NCBI GenBank assembly: GCA_021846985.1
Contig: JAJZVX010000011.1
Span: 49,944-113,943 of the forward strand
Direction of reading: 5' to 3'
Source of the DNA: Acidobacteriota bacterium
Lineage (GTDB): Bacteria > Acidobacteriota > Terriglobia > Terriglobales > Acidobacteriaceae
Length of the DNA: 64,000 bases
Position 1 is the first letter of the stretch; every line of letters starts with the position of its first letter. Position numbers and translations under genes: made by a program. The notes under the pieces were generated by a model, which ran no database searches, was not told the origin of the DNA, and saw only the letters and a list, made by a program, of their open reading frames with translations. Positions 26,199 to 35,325 of this stretch are shown in pieces.

Positions 26199-26933
26199 TC
26201 AGCGCCCTGCGTCACCGAGCGCCGTGGCCGCGGCTTTGCGTGCCGCCGCCCGGCGCGCGCGAACCCGGCGGTTGAACTCGTGGATCACGCGGGCCACGTA
26301 AGCGCGGGTTTCGTGGTAGGGAGGTATCCCGTGGTACTTGTCCACGGCGGCGGGACCCGCGTTGTAGGCGGCCAGCGCCAGGGCGAGATTGTCGTGGTAG
26401 CGGGTCAGCAGAGCATCCAGATAGGTTGAACCGCCACGCACGTTCTCGCCGGGCTGAAAGCTGTCATCCACGCCGAGCCAGGCGGCGGTGGAGGGCATCA
26501 GTTGCATCAGGCCGCGGGCGCCGGTGCGGCTCACGGCCCGGACGTTGCCGCCGCTTTCGGCTTTGACCACGCTGGCCAGAAGATCCACGTCGATATTGTG
26601 GCTGCGTCCGGCGCGGGCCAGCATCTGGTTCAGGTCGGCGGGAGTAAGCCGGATCTCCGTGTGGCTCCGCTCTTTACCCTGCGGCGCGGCCGATGCCGGC
26701 GGAGGCTGCAGGTCGGGAGCCGTCTCCACGCCGGCGATGTCGCCGGGCGCAAGCTCCACGTAGTTATTGTCGCCGGCGGTCAGATAGAGACGCACGCGGT
26801 TATCCACCAGGGCGTGGTGGTCGCAGCGCAAATCGAAACCGTTGCGCAGCGCAATGCGCTCGGCGGCCCCGGCCGTGGCGCTTGCGGCGGCAAGGACCGC
26901 GGCGGCGATCGGAATGAAGTAACGCTTGCCCAT
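26199..26933 (-). CDS. Secreted lytic transglycosylase, SLT family
   Basis: The enzyme cleaves peptidoglycan between MurNAc and GlcNAc. The 244-residue product has a signal peptide (RYFIPIAAAVLAAASATAGA), an N-terminal stretch of about 75 residues unlike the catalytic domain, and an SLT domain from about residue 105. The catalytic glutamate is Glu126 in SVVKAESGGN; GARGLMQLMPSTA and ALAAYNAGPAAVDKY complete the goose-type lysozyme fold. A basic tail (RRVRARRAAARKAAA) ends the protein. Confidence 0.9.
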   Translation of the reverse strand: MGKRYFIPIAAAVLAAASATAGAAERIALRNGFDLRCDHHALVDNRVRLYLTAGDNNYVELAPGDIAGVETAPDLQPPPASAAPQGKERSHTEIRLTPADLNQMLARAGRSHNIDVDLLASVVKAESGGNVRAVSRTGARGLMQLMPSTAAWLGVDDSFQPGENVRGGSTYLDALLTRYHDNLALALAAYNAGPAAVDKYHGIPPYHETRAYVARVIHEFNRRVRARRAAARKAAATALGDAGR

Positions 26934-26978
26934 TTTGGCGCGTCGAGGCGCGGCTCCTTATCGTGATGCGATGCCCGT

Positions 26979-27860
26979 CTACGTTGCGGTGCCAAGACGG
27001 CGGGCTATGGCGGCTTCGAGCACCACGGCCACCCCGTCATGATCGTTGGCCGGGGCCTGCTTCCAGCCGCGGGTTTTGGCCAAAGCGCGCAGCGCGGCGG
27101 CGGCGTTGCCCATCACCACGCTTTGTCCGGCCCACTCCAGCATATCCACGTCGTTCCAGTTGTCGCCAATGGCCATAGTCTCGCGCGGACCGAAGCCAAG
27201 CCGACCGGCAAGTCGCTGCAGGGCCCAGCCCTTGGAGACGCCGTGTGGCAAAAGGTCGAGAATGCAGAGATCGCGCGCGGGATACTCCGTCCGGATGCAG
27301 TCGCACGCGGCTCCCCAGGGGCTGGCGCGCAGCGCTGCCTCGGCATCGCGCATACGATTCAGATTGCCGGCGACCATGCCCTGAATGGGATCCTCTCCGT
27401 CGTTGAGCGCGTCTTCCAGCGGGTGGACAACTTCAATGGCGTTGCGGTTGGCCTCGATCCAAAGGGAAATGCGTCCTTCCGCCTGGCCGAGATCCTCCAG
27501 CACCAGTTCGCCGCGCCCCGGCTTGTCAAACGTAAACACCAGCGCTCCGAAAGGCCGGAGCAGGCCGCACAAGCCGCGCGCCACACGCGCGGGCATGTGA
27601 CTGCGGTCGATCGGCTCTCCGCCCAGCGTCCGGATCACTGCTCCATTGGACGCGATCAGGGGCATATCCGCTCGCAGGTCCAAACCTTGCAACAGGGGCG
27701 CGGTGTAGGCCACGCGGCGGCCGGTGGCAATGGCCACGGTGATGCCGGCTTGCTGCGCGGCCTTGAGTGCCCGCGCGGTGCGCGCCGTCAGGGCCTGCCC
27801 AAAGGTCGGCAGCAGGGTTCCATCCACATCGATTGCCACCAGGCTGACCGGAGGATGCAT
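26979..27860 (-). CDS. Cof-type HAD-superfamily phosphatase
   Basis: The product is 293 residues with the HAD catalytic motif DVDGTLLP at about residues 11-18 (first Asp the nucleophile), VAIATGRRV, and the C-terminal motif GDNWNDVDMLEWAG with KGWALQRLAGRLG before it. The large C2b-type cap between these marks it as a Cof/YbiV-like sugar-phosphate phosphatase. The substrate cannot be predicted. It follows the lytic transglycosylase on the same strand but 45 bases away. Confidence 0.88.
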   Translation of the reverse strand: MHPPVSLVAIDVDGTLLPTFGQALTARTARALKAAQQAGITVAIATGRRVAYTAPLLQGLDLRADMPLIASNGAVIRTLGGEPIDRSHMPARVARGLCGLLRPFGALVFTFDKPGRGELVLEDLGQAEGRISLWIEANRNAIEVVHPLEDALNDGEDPIQGMVAGNLNRMRDAEAALRASPWGAACDCIRTEYPARDLCILDLLPHGVSKGWALQRLAGRLGFGPRETMAIGDNWNDVDMLEWAGQSVVMGNAAAALRALAKTRGWKQAPANDHDGVAVVLEAAIARRLGTAT

Positions 27861-27925
27861 AGATTCAGTGTAGCGGGCTCCGGCCCAGCCGTTGCGCTGC
27901 GGCCGCTTCGGGTAATCTTTTGGGT

Positions 27926-28129
27926 ATGGAGCGAATCTGCAGCCAGTGTCATGCGGTGCTTGCCAGGCAGACCATGGGCGACTGGTGCCCGGCCTGCGGC
28001 GGAGCCCTGCGCGAGCGGGAGTGCCTCCCGGAGCCAGACGAGACGGAACAGACGCCCCCCGAAGTGGATCACCGGGGAATTGTGCTGCCGCGGCGTCATG
28101 CGGTGGGCGGCATCATTACGCCACAGTAA
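27926..28129 (+). CDS. Small zinc-ribbon protein
   Basis: From ATG 27926 the product is 67 residues. The N-terminus has two CxxC pairs, CSQC and CPAC, 17 residues apart, forming a zinc ribbon; the rest is charged and probably disordered. No DNA- or RNA-binding context is evident. A TTG at 27920 is a possible alternative start. Confidence 0.5.
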   Translation: MERICSQCHAVLARQTMGDWCPACGGALRERECLPEPDETEQTPPEVDHRGIVLPRRHAVGGIITPQ

Positions 28130-28374
28130 AGCGTCCGCGCCGGGGGGCGCCCTGCCGCAGGCCGCGCTGGTCAGGCCGCATCGATACCGCACCGCCCTTC
28201 ACCCCGCCCGCGAGCGGCGCCAGCAAACCAGGCCGGCGTTATGCCCCCGCGCCCGGATTCTGCAAGGCTGCCGCTTCGCTGCCCCTGCCGCCGCGCGCAC
28301 GCCTCTTCTGCGGAGTTTATTGGGCGGGGCCCCGGAGTAGTATTCTGAAACCTCCAATCGAACGGAGGACTCTC

Positions 28375-29079
28375 GTGAATCCACTTTCTCGCCGGTTATT
28401 TCTTTCAGGTGCGGCGGCGCTCGGCATGGCCGCTGGCACAGGCCGCGCAGCAGAGGGCCAGCTGGTCTGGAAAACTGCGGACTGGAAGGTTGAAAACTTC
28501 CATACCCTCGTTCATCATCCCGCGCGCGTCAAACAGGTGTATGACGTGGTTCACATCAATCAGGGCAAGTTTCTCAACAACGTCAAGAATTCTCTTAACG
28601 GCCTGGAGTTTGGCTTCGGCGTGCCCCGCGAGCAGATCAAGATTGCCGTCGCCATGCACGGCCCCGCCAACATGATGAACTACGACGACTTTATCTGGAA
28701 CAAATACCAGATCGGCGAATGGCTCAAAGTGACTGACCCGGAAACCGGCAAGCCTGCCGTGCGCAACATCTTTGTGAACAGCACCAAGGCCGCCGGCAAG
28801 GATTTTCATGCCAGCGACCCAAGTATCGAGGGCTCCATGTACCAGGACACCAGCATGGAGACGCTCCGTCGCAGGGACGTGCAGTTCATGAGCTGCCACA
28901 CGGCCACCGAAGAGCAGGTCAGGGCTCTCATCCGCGCGCGCGGCCTCACGCAGCCGCCCGAAGAAATTACGCGCGAAATGCAAGCCCATACAATTGAAGG
29001 CACGCTGGTAGTCGCCGCCATGGTGGCGGCCATCGCGCTGCTCCAGACGGAAGGCCACTACACCTACATCACGGTTTAA
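28375..29079 (+). CDS. Tat-exported DsrE-like protein
   Basis: The product is 234 residues from GTG 28375, fixed by GGAGG six bases upstream. It opens with a Tat signal (SRRLFLSGAAALGMAAGTG), so the mature protein folds before export. The core resembles the DsrE/F sulfur-relay fold: VYDVVHINQGKFLNNVKNSL, then a strand-rich IKIAVAMHGPANMMNYDDF, and the candidate sulfur-carrying Cys174 in VQFMSCHTAT. The C-terminus ends with a hydrophobic helix (GTLVVAAMVAAIALLQTEG). It lies 20 bases before a binding-protein gene and a TsdA-like cytochrome. The DsrE call is pattern-based and moderate. Confidence 0.6.
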   Translation: MNPLSRRLFLSGAAALGMAAGTGRAAEGQLVWKTADWKVENFHTLVHHPARVKQVYDVVHINQGKFLNNVKNSLNGLEFGFGVPREQIKIAVAMHGPANMMNYDDFIWNKYQIGEWLKVTDPETGKPAVRNIFVNSTKAAGKDFHASDPSIEGSMYQDTSMETLRRRDVQFMSCHTATEEQVRALIRARGLTQPPEEITREMQAHTIEGTLVVAAMVAAIALLQTEGHYTYITV

Positions 29080-29099
29080 CGCAGAGAAGAACGCACACA

Positions 29100-30047
29100 A
29101 TGAGATCTGTTTCCCTTTTTCCCGTCGCTTGCGTGGCGTCTCTGGCAATTGCTTCCGCCGCGCAGACCGCCCCTCCCTGGAGCCGCGGCGCCAATGACCC
29201 CGTCCTGCAGAAGGGGTATGTCTTTCACGTCGCGGATGTGGACAATGTGCCCGACCTGCACGGGAACCCCTGCGATGCAAAGCTGGTCCTCTTTGTCGGT
29301 GGCAACCAGTTCTTTGCGCTGCCTCAGCTCGTGGCCGCCTTCGAACAAATGCATCCGGAACTCCAGGGACGCATCTTTTATGAGACCCTGCCACCCGGCA
29401 TCCTGCGCAAGCAGATGGCGGCCGGCAATACCATCACGCTCGGCAATCTGACGCTTCATGTGCAGCCCGATGTCTATGCGGCTGGCGTGCGCGCCCTGCG
29501 CGCCATGCAGCAGGCGGGCCAGGTCGCCACCGTTGTCCCTTATGTCACCAATACGCTGGAAATCATGGTCCCCGCGGGCAATCCAAAGCGCCTTCGTTCT
29601 CTCGCCGATCTTGCCCGTCCCGATCTGCTTCTCTCCATGCCCAATCCCGCCTGGGAGGGCGTGGCCTATCAGATTCAGAGCGCTCTGCGCAAGACCGGCG
29701 GCGACGCCTTGGAACAGGCCGTCTATGTGACAAAGGTCCAGAGCGGAAAGACCATGCTTACGGAGATCCATCACCGGCAAACGCCCATGCGCATCCTCAG
29801 CGGCGCTGCGGATGCCGGCGTGACCTGGGCCTCGGAGGTCCGTTTCCAGCAGAGCATTGGCAATCCGATTGAAGGCGTCGTCATCCCCGACGATCGGAAT
29901 GTCACGGCGATCTATGCCGCCGGGGTGGTGACGGCTGCTCCGCATCCCGCCGCCGCCGCGGAGTGGGTCGCTTTCCTCAAGAGTCCACAGGCCCAGGCCA
30001 TCTATCGTCAGTACGGCTTTCGTTCCTTCCTGGAACCGGAGCCATAA
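29100..30047 (+). CDS. Orphan periplasmic substrate-binding protein (type II fold)
   Basis: The 315-residue product has a signal peptide (FPVACVASLAIASAAQTA) and the pattern of a ModA/anion-type binding protein: VLFVGGNQFFALPQLVAAFE, YETLPPGILRKQMAAGN, ADLARPDLLLSMPNP, and the C-terminal VAFLKSPQAQAIYRQYGF. No ABC permease or ATPase gene is next to it, so it may be a receptor-like or redox-associated protein instead of part of an importer. It sits inside the DsrE-like/TsdA-like unit, with 20 bases before it and 11 after it. Confidence 0.7.
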   Translation: MRSVSLFPVACVASLAIASAAQTAPPWSRGANDPVLQKGYVFHVADVDNVPDLHGNPCDAKLVLFVGGNQFFALPQLVAAFEQMHPELQGRIFYETLPPGILRKQMAAGNTITLGNLTLHVQPDVYAAGVRALRAMQQAGQVATVVPYVTNTLEIMVPAGNPKRLRSLADLARPDLLLSMPNPAWEGVAYQIQSALRKTGGDALEQAVYVTKVQSGKTMLTEIHHRQTPMRILSGAADAGVTWASEVRFQQSIGNPIEGVVIPDDRNVTAIYAAGVVTAAPHPAAAAEWVAFLKSPQAQAIYRQYGFRSFLEPEP

Positions 30048-30058
30048 GAGTCTTCGCT

Positions 30059-30853
30059 ATGGGTGCTGAACAATGGCTTCGGTTCGTCGCGAGAGTCGCC
30101 GTTCTCGGCGCGGGCGTCGGCATTGCCTCGCTCGCCGGATGCGCCCTGAACCAGAATCTGGCTGGCCCCGTGCGCATCGCCCCATCGCCCCCTGCGGCGG
30201 ATGCGCGGCCGGACGCGAACCTGGCAAAGCAGGGCAAAAAGCTCTTTGACCGGACGCCGAAGTATGCCAGCCCCTACGTCGGCAATCAACTCTCTTGCGG
30301 CAACTGTCACATCGACAGCGGAAAGGCGGGCTATGCGGCGCCCATGATCGGCGTGGCCGCCCTCTTCCCCCTGTTCAGCCAGAGAGCGGGCCGTCAGATC
30401 ACCCTCCAGGACCGTATTGACGAGTGTTTCGTCCGCAGTGAGGCTGGCCGGCCCTTGCCGCCTGAGAGCAGCCAGATGCAGGCGCTGGTTGCCTATATTC
30501 AGTCGCTCTCAATGAATCGAGACCACGGGCGTCCCTATGCGAAACGCGGCCTGGTCAAGCTGCCGGCCTTGAAGGGGAATCCAGATCGCGGCCGCATCGT
30601 CTACCGCCAGTGCGCCCTTTGCCATGGCAGTGACGGCGCAGGCATGCCGCCCGTAATCCCTCCCCTCTGGGGCCAGGGATCGTTCAATGATGGCGCGGGC
30701 ATGAATCAACCCGCCAAGATGGCGGCCTATGTTTACACCAACATGCCCCAGGGCAGCCCCGGCGCCCTCACGGCGCAGCAGGCCTATGACGTGGCAGCCT
30801 TCATTCACCAGCAGCCCCGGCCAAAGTTCAACCCCGTCTATGCGCGTTTCTAG
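30059..30853 (+). CDS. TsdA-like di-haem cytochrome c lipoprotein (thiosulfate dehydrogenase family)
   Basis: The product is 264 residues with a lipoprotein signal and lipobox LAGC (Cys28). Haem 1 is bound by Cys80, Cys83 and His84 (CGNCH), haem 2 by Cys185, Cys188 and His189 (CALCH). Between them is TLQDRIDECFVRSEAGRPLP; in TsdA enzymes the Cys of the equivalent RIxxCF stretch is a haem-1 ligand, here Cys123, consistent with the family. TsdA oxidises two thiosulfate to tetrathionate. The C-terminus has the usual NMPQGSPGALTAQQAYDVAAF. The ATG 30059 has only a weak ribosome binding site. The gene ends the three-gene unit. Confidence 0.78.
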   Translation: MGAEQWLRFVARVAVLGAGVGIASLAGCALNQNLAGPVRIAPSPPAADARPDANLAKQGKKLFDRTPKYASPYVGNQLSCGNCHIDSGKAGYAAPMIGVAALFPLFSQRAGRQITLQDRIDECFVRSEAGRPLPPESSQMQALVAYIQSLSMNRDHGRPYAKRGLVKLPALKGNPDRGRIVYRQCALCHGSDGAGMPPVIPPLWGQGSFNDGAGMNQPAKMAAYVYTNMPQGSPGALTAQQAYDVAAFIHQQPRPKFNPVYARF

Positions 30854-31054
30854 GTTGCATGGCTGAGCCGCCGGGCCCATCTTCTCTCTGGCGCTTGAGG
30901 GGGGGACGCGGCTTGCAGACTCGGCTGAACCCCGGCGTCGCGCTGCGTCTCCGCGATGTGCTGCCAGGCGCCTCCGTGTCCAGACCCTCCCTCTCTTCAT
31001 GCCGGCCGCAGGAAGCAGGCGCGCCATCGCCGCCGGAAACCATTCCCGCGATCG

Positions 31055-32329
31055 TTACTCGTACCGGAGCGCCTCCGCAGGCAGAATGTGCGCCGCGGAA
31101 GAGGACGGGTAGAGGGTGGCCAGCAGCGAAATGCCGATCGAGACCGCGGAGACAATGAGTCCGTCGAGCGGGCGCGGGGCAAAGGGCAGGGTGTCGATCG
31201 AGTAAACCTCGGCGGAAAGGTGGATGAAGTGATAGTGTCCGCCGGCCCAGGAGGCAAAGTACCCGAGAATCAGGCCGAGCGCGGTGCCCACGGCGCTGAT
31301 CAGCAGGCCCTGGAGAAGGAAAATGCGGCGCACCTGCGCCGGCTGAACGCCATAGCTCATCAGAACGGCAATGTCGCGCGTCTTCTCCATCACCATCATG
31401 GTCAGGGCGATGAGGATGTTGAGTGCGGCCACGATCACAATGAGTGCGATCACAATGAAGGTCACCACTTGTTCCAGCTTGAGCGCGCGGAAAAGCTCCC
31501 GGTTCTGTTCCATCCAGTTGGTGGTCATATAGCCGCGGCCGGCGGCGTTCTCAATCTCCCGGGCAATCTGCGGGGCGCGGTCCACGTCGTCGATCTTGAA
31601 ACTGATCACGGAGAGAAGGTCGGGCTCGGAGAAGAGGCGCTGCGCGTCCGTGAGCCGCATGAAGGCCATGGCCGCGTCGTACTGATAAATGCCGGAGTGG
31701 AAGATGCCGGCCACGCGAAAGCGCTGATAGCGTGGTGCGAGACCCAGAGGGGTCAGCTCGCCTTGTGGACTGGTGATCAGAACGCTGTCGCCCGTCTGGG
31801 CGCCAATCTGGTCGGCAATGTCCTTGCCCAGCACCAGCGGCGGATAGGGTGCTGTGACGTTGCCCTGGCCGGGAACCAGGGCGGCGGCGCGGTTGGTTGA
31901 GCCGGGGTTCAGATCCGCCGCCGAGCCGGAAACCATCGACCCCAGCAGGTTGGTTACTGTTCGCTCTTCGGCGGGAATGATGCCCTTGATCAGCGCAAAA
32001 CTGGCGCGGGGGCCCCGCGAAACGAGCACTTGGCCGTAAAGCCCCGGCGCGTCGCCCAGCACATGCGGCACAGAGCGGAGCCGGGCGAGCAGCGGACGCC
32101 AGTCGTGGATGCCGTCGGACTCTACGCGCATCAGGTCAATGTTGGAACTGGCCCCCAGGAGCCGGCCTTCGAGGTCGCGCCGCATGCCGTTGGTGATGGC
32201 GAGCGCGATAATAAGAGCCGCCACCCCCGCCGCCACTCCGGCAATCGAGATGGCCGTTACCACCCCCACCACGGCCTGCCTGCGCTTGGCTCTCAGATAG
32301 CGCGCCGCCACATAAAACTCAAATCGCAT
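31055..32329 (-). CDS. LolC/LolE-type lipoprotein-release ABC permease
   Basis: This is an FtsX/MacB-type inner-membrane permease of 424 residues from ATG 32329. It has the LolCE layout: one N-terminal membrane helix (GVVTAISIAGVAAGVAALIIALAITNGMR), a large periplasmic domain, then three C-terminal helices with VTFIVIALIVIVAALNILIALTMMVMEK and RDIAVLMSYGVQPAQVRRIF. LolCDE extracts lipoproteins from the inner membrane. No LolD ATPase gene is in the window, so it must use a partner encoded elsewhere. It starts 5 bases after the beta-propeller gene. Confidence 0.82.
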   Translation of the reverse strand: MRFEFYVAARYLRAKRRQAVVGVVTAISIAGVAAGVAALIIALAITNGMRRDLEGRLLGASSNIDLMRVESDGIHDWRPLLARLRSVPHVLGDAPGLYGQVLVSRGPRASFALIKGIIPAEERTVTNLLGSMVSGSAADLNPGSTNRAAALVPGQGNVTAPYPPLVLGKDIADQIGAQTGDSVLITSPQGELTPLGLAPRYQRFRVAGIFHSGIYQYDAAMAFMRLTDAQRLFSEPDLLSVISFKIDDVDRAPQIAREIENAAGRGYMTTNWMEQNRELFRALKLEQVVTFIVIALIVIVAALNILIALTMMVMEKTRDIAVLMSYGVQPAQVRRIFLLQGLLISAVGTALGLILGYFASWAGGHYHFIHLSAEVYSIDTLPFAPRPLDGLIVSAVSIGISLLATLYPSSSAAHILPAEALRYE

Positions 32330-32334
32330 GGCGG

Positions 32335-34704
32335 TCACTTCTCCTGGCCCGGTTCCCGGACGGCCGATTGGCCGTGCTCCGGCGCCTTCTGTGCCGGGAT
32401 CACGGTCTTGGCGGCGCTGGCATTGTCCGCGCGATCGTAGGCGCGGACTGTGATGAGGTGTTCCGCCTGCCCGTCCAGAGAAAGGTGAATCTCGTAGCGC
32501 TCGTGCTTCGAGTCGGAGAGGCCGCCGACGGGATCAATATATTGCCATGGGCCGGCATCAAGTGAGTACTCGGCGTGGGCAATGGGCGTGGTGGCGTCTT
32601 CGGCTTCAAACGTCACGGTGAAGGGCTGGAGGCAATGCGCGGATTGGCAACTGCCTGCCGCCTCGGCTGTCGCCCTCGGATTCGTAACGGCAGGCGGTGT
32701 GGTGTCGATAACGAAGCGATCGCTAATTTTCGAGCCGGTCAGTGCCTGGCCGGGCGTGTGCGAGGGAGCATCCGAGGCAACCACCATGATCTGATAGCCG
32801 CCGTCGGGAACGAGGGCGGCGTCGAAGGAGTAGGCCTTGTCCGTAATCTTGTCTTTGAGCAGCCGCCAGACCGTTTCGCCGTCTCCGCGCAGATAGAGAG
32901 AATAGATCAGGTTGTCTCCGTCGTCGTCGTGGGCCGCCCAGCGCACGGTAACGGCGCCCCTGTCCTTGTTGGCCTGCAAAGACGTACTGGAGCCGCTGTC
33001 ATAACTGGAGGCACTCTGTTCCGAGGAAGGGAACTGGATGTTGATGGTTTGAGATTGCGTGGAGGCCAGCGTCTGCGATGTCACGCGCGCTCCCGGAACT
33101 ACCACCAGATCGTCGATCACGGGCGCGGAGTTGACCGGAAGGTAGTTGATCCCCACGCTGCCCAGCCGTCCACCCGCCTGCAACACGGCCTTCCATTGGA
33201 GATAGCGCCCGGCAGGCGAGGCCACCTTCCCGTTGTCCAGCGGCTGCCAGTCGTCCCAGCCCCAGTTGTTCCGGCCGCGCACCGGCTGGTCCACGTTGCC
33301 GGTACGCGTGAAAATCTGGTAGCCCGAAGAGCCGGGCTCAACTTCAACCCGGCCGAAACGCGCCAGAGCGCCCGCGTCGAGTACGTCGCTGGCATATTCG
33401 TGGGCTGACGGCGCCCCCAGCGCGTACAGCTTGCCCGTGTTGCCGGTGCCGATCACGAGCCAGCCGGGGTGCGCCGGATCGGCGGCGAGACAGAGACCCT
33501 GCTGGGCTTCGAGATGGCCAATATCGGCAAAGCTCCCGTCGGCGGCAATGCGGAAGATCTGGCCCCGGTTGCCGGCCAGCGCCAGCAGACCGTCGGGGCG
33601 CGCGGCGAGCTGATACACAATCTCGTCTTTTTGCGCCCAGAGCTTGCGGGGAGCCTGGACAAGACCCGTCTCCCCCGGAGTAAGGGCGTAGATCGTGGTG
33701 CCTCCCGGCAGCGACGTGCTGGAATTAACCGCCTGCATGGAACTGGGCTGGATGATGGTGATGGAGGCCATGCCCATGCCCTGGACCGGAAGAGGAGGAA
33801 GCGGGTTGTGCGTCTTGTCGCCCACGCAGGCCGCGTAGATGGTTCCGTCGGCGGCCACCGCCACCGCCGTGATCTCGCGCCGGGGAGCTTCAAACAGTAC
33901 GTAGCCCTTGCCCTGCGGGCTGATGCGGTACACCAGGCCGGAGCCATCCGTGCCCGCAATCAGGTTGCCCTTCGCATCCCAGGCGAGGCAGCGGATGTGC
34001 GCTTCGTCGGTCTTGAAGAAGAGTTCGGGCACGGCGTCCGGCTTGGCCGGATCGTAACGGTAGATGGCGGCAGGCCCTCCCGTGGCAATGTAAAGGCGCC
34101 CCGCGCTGTCGAACGTCATGTCCCAGATAAAATGCGATTTCGACGCAGTGGCCTTGTCGCCGGTCGAGGGCGCGCCTTGGGCGGAGGACTCCGCGCCGCC
34201 AGGGTGGGCGGCGTCGAAAACAACGGCCGCTTGGGATGCATCCTGGGTGGCTGTGGCCTGGGCCGGAATGCGGTAGATCTTGCCGCTCGGCAGCGTGGCG
34301 ACATAAAGCGCCCCGTCTGGACCAAGGCGGACCGCCTGAACCGCAATGTCCCGCGTTTCAAAAAGCTTGAACGGCTTGTGATCGGCTCCAATGCGCAAAA
34401 CTGTGGCGGGCGCCGCGGTGCCGGCGTAGATCGTGCCGGATTTGTCTACCGTCACTGACCACACGTAGCTCGACGGAGTGGTCAGGGTCTCCGCAAGGCC
34501 GGGCCCTTCCACCAGGTGGCCGTCGCTGGTGATGGCCACGCCCTCTGGAACGCCGTTCTCAAATTCTTCAAGTTGCGATTGTGTCCACAGATGGGTGCCC
34601 TGGGCTGGCGCGGGTACAGAAACACTGACAACGGCAAGCAGGGCAAGCGCAATCGAAGACAAACAGCAGGGAATCCGGCGAAGATGCGGGCGAGAACAAA
34701 GCAT
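32335..34704 (-). CDS. Secreted beta-propeller (NHL/SMP-30-like) protein
   Basis: From ATG 34704 the product is 789 residues with a signal peptide (LSSIALALLAVVSVSVPAPA). About six to seven repeats of the type GPDGALYVATLPSGKIYRIP, DSAGRLYIATGGPAAIYRYD and DAKGNLIAGTDGSGLVYRIS form a beta-propeller at about residues 30-440. The C-terminal third has Ig/fibronectin-like beta segments (VTVRWAAHDDDGDNLIYSLY and AEYSLDAGPWQYIDP). It could bind or scaffold extracellular polymers. A frame extension to 34776 is not needed. It is coupled to the LolC/E-like permease. Confidence 0.7.
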   Translation of the reverse strand: MLCSRPHLRRIPCCLSSIALALLAVVSVSVPAPAQGTHLWTQSQLEEFENGVPEGVAITSDGHLVEGPGLAETLTTPSSYVWSVTVDKSGTIYAGTAAPATVLRIGADHKPFKLFETRDIAVQAVRLGPDGALYVATLPSGKIYRIPAQATATQDASQAAVVFDAAHPGGAESSAQGAPSTGDKATASKSHFIWDMTFDSAGRLYIATGGPAAIYRYDPAKPDAVPELFFKTDEAHIRCLAWDAKGNLIAGTDGSGLVYRISPQGKGYVLFEAPRREITAVAVAADGTIYAACVGDKTHNPLPPLPVQGMGMASITIIQPSSMQAVNSSTSLPGGTTIYALTPGETGLVQAPRKLWAQKDEIVYQLAARPDGLLALAGNRGQIFRIAADGSFADIGHLEAQQGLCLAADPAHPGWLVIGTGNTGKLYALGAPSAHEYASDVLDAGALARFGRVEVEPGSSGYQIFTRTGNVDQPVRGRNNWGWDDWQPLDNGKVASPAGRYLQWKAVLQAGGRLGSVGINYLPVNSAPVIDDLVVVPGARVTSQTLASTQSQTINIQFPSSEQSASSYDSGSSTSLQANKDRGAVTVRWAAHDDDGDNLIYSLYLRGDGETVWRLLKDKITDKAYSFDAALVPDGGYQIMVVASDAPSHTPGQALTGSKISDRFVIDTTPPAVTNPRATAEAAGSCQSAHCLQPFTVTFEAEDATTPIAHAEYSLDAGPWQYIDPVGGLSDSKHERYEIHLSLDGQAEHLITVRAYDRADNASAAKTVIPAQKAPEHGQSAVREPGQEK

Positions 34705-34794
34705 ACTGACGTTGAGTCTACTAGAGTTGGCGGCATGGCAGCATGTTGCCATAAAACCTGAGGAAACAGTGGACATGCTGGGCGATGAAAGGGG

Positions 34795-35175
34795 TTAGCC
34801 GCGGCCGCGAAACTGGATAATGCGGCGCCGGTTGCGCTTGGAGGGGCGGCTGGCCGGTGCGGGCAAAAACTCCTGCATGGCTTTGCGCTCGGCCGCGGCG
34901 CGCTGCCGCGCTGCCTGGCTAGCCTCGGTCTCGCGGTAGAGTGCCTGGGCGGCTGAGGCCGGTCCGCGCACATGGCTCAGCGCCAGAACCTCCACCTCGA
35001 ATGCGCCGCCCTCATTGCGGATGTGGAGCATGTCGCCAACGCGAACTTCGCGCGCGGGCTTGGCTTCCCGGCCGTTGGCCTCGATGCGGCCCAGTTCGCA
35101 CCCCTTGGCAGCCTGGGCGCGCGTCTTGAAAAACCGCGCGGCCCACAGCCATTTATCAATGCGGAGCGATTCCAT
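34795..35175 (-). CDS. hslR: S4-domain RNA-binding protein, Hsp15 family
   Basis: The product is 126 residues with an S4 RNA-binding domain at its start: MESLRIDKWLWAARFFKTRAQAAKGCELGRIEANG. Hsp15 recycles stalled 50S subunits carrying peptidyl-tRNA. The C-terminus is Ala/Arg-rich and basic (SRPSKRNRRRIIQFRGRG), which fits RNA binding. The length and layout fit HslR. The next upstream gene on the same strand is 150 bases away. Confidence 0.85.
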   Translation of the reverse strand: MESLRIDKWLWAARFFKTRAQAAKGCELGRIEANGREAKPAREVRVGDMLHIRNEGGAFEVEVLALSHVRGPASAAQALYRETEASQAARQRAAAERKAMQEFLPAPASRPSKRNRRRIIQFRGRG

Positions 35176-35325
35176 GATTTCTCACAGGGTAGGGAGCCTG
35201 GACCCGAATGGCAAGGCGAAATCGGCGCCTTGCGCCGCCCGCGCGCATCCTGTGGTTTCTCACCCATCCGGCGTGCAGCACGCGTGGGCGCACTCTCCGC
35301 GTCAATGCCGCGATTCGCGCCCTGT

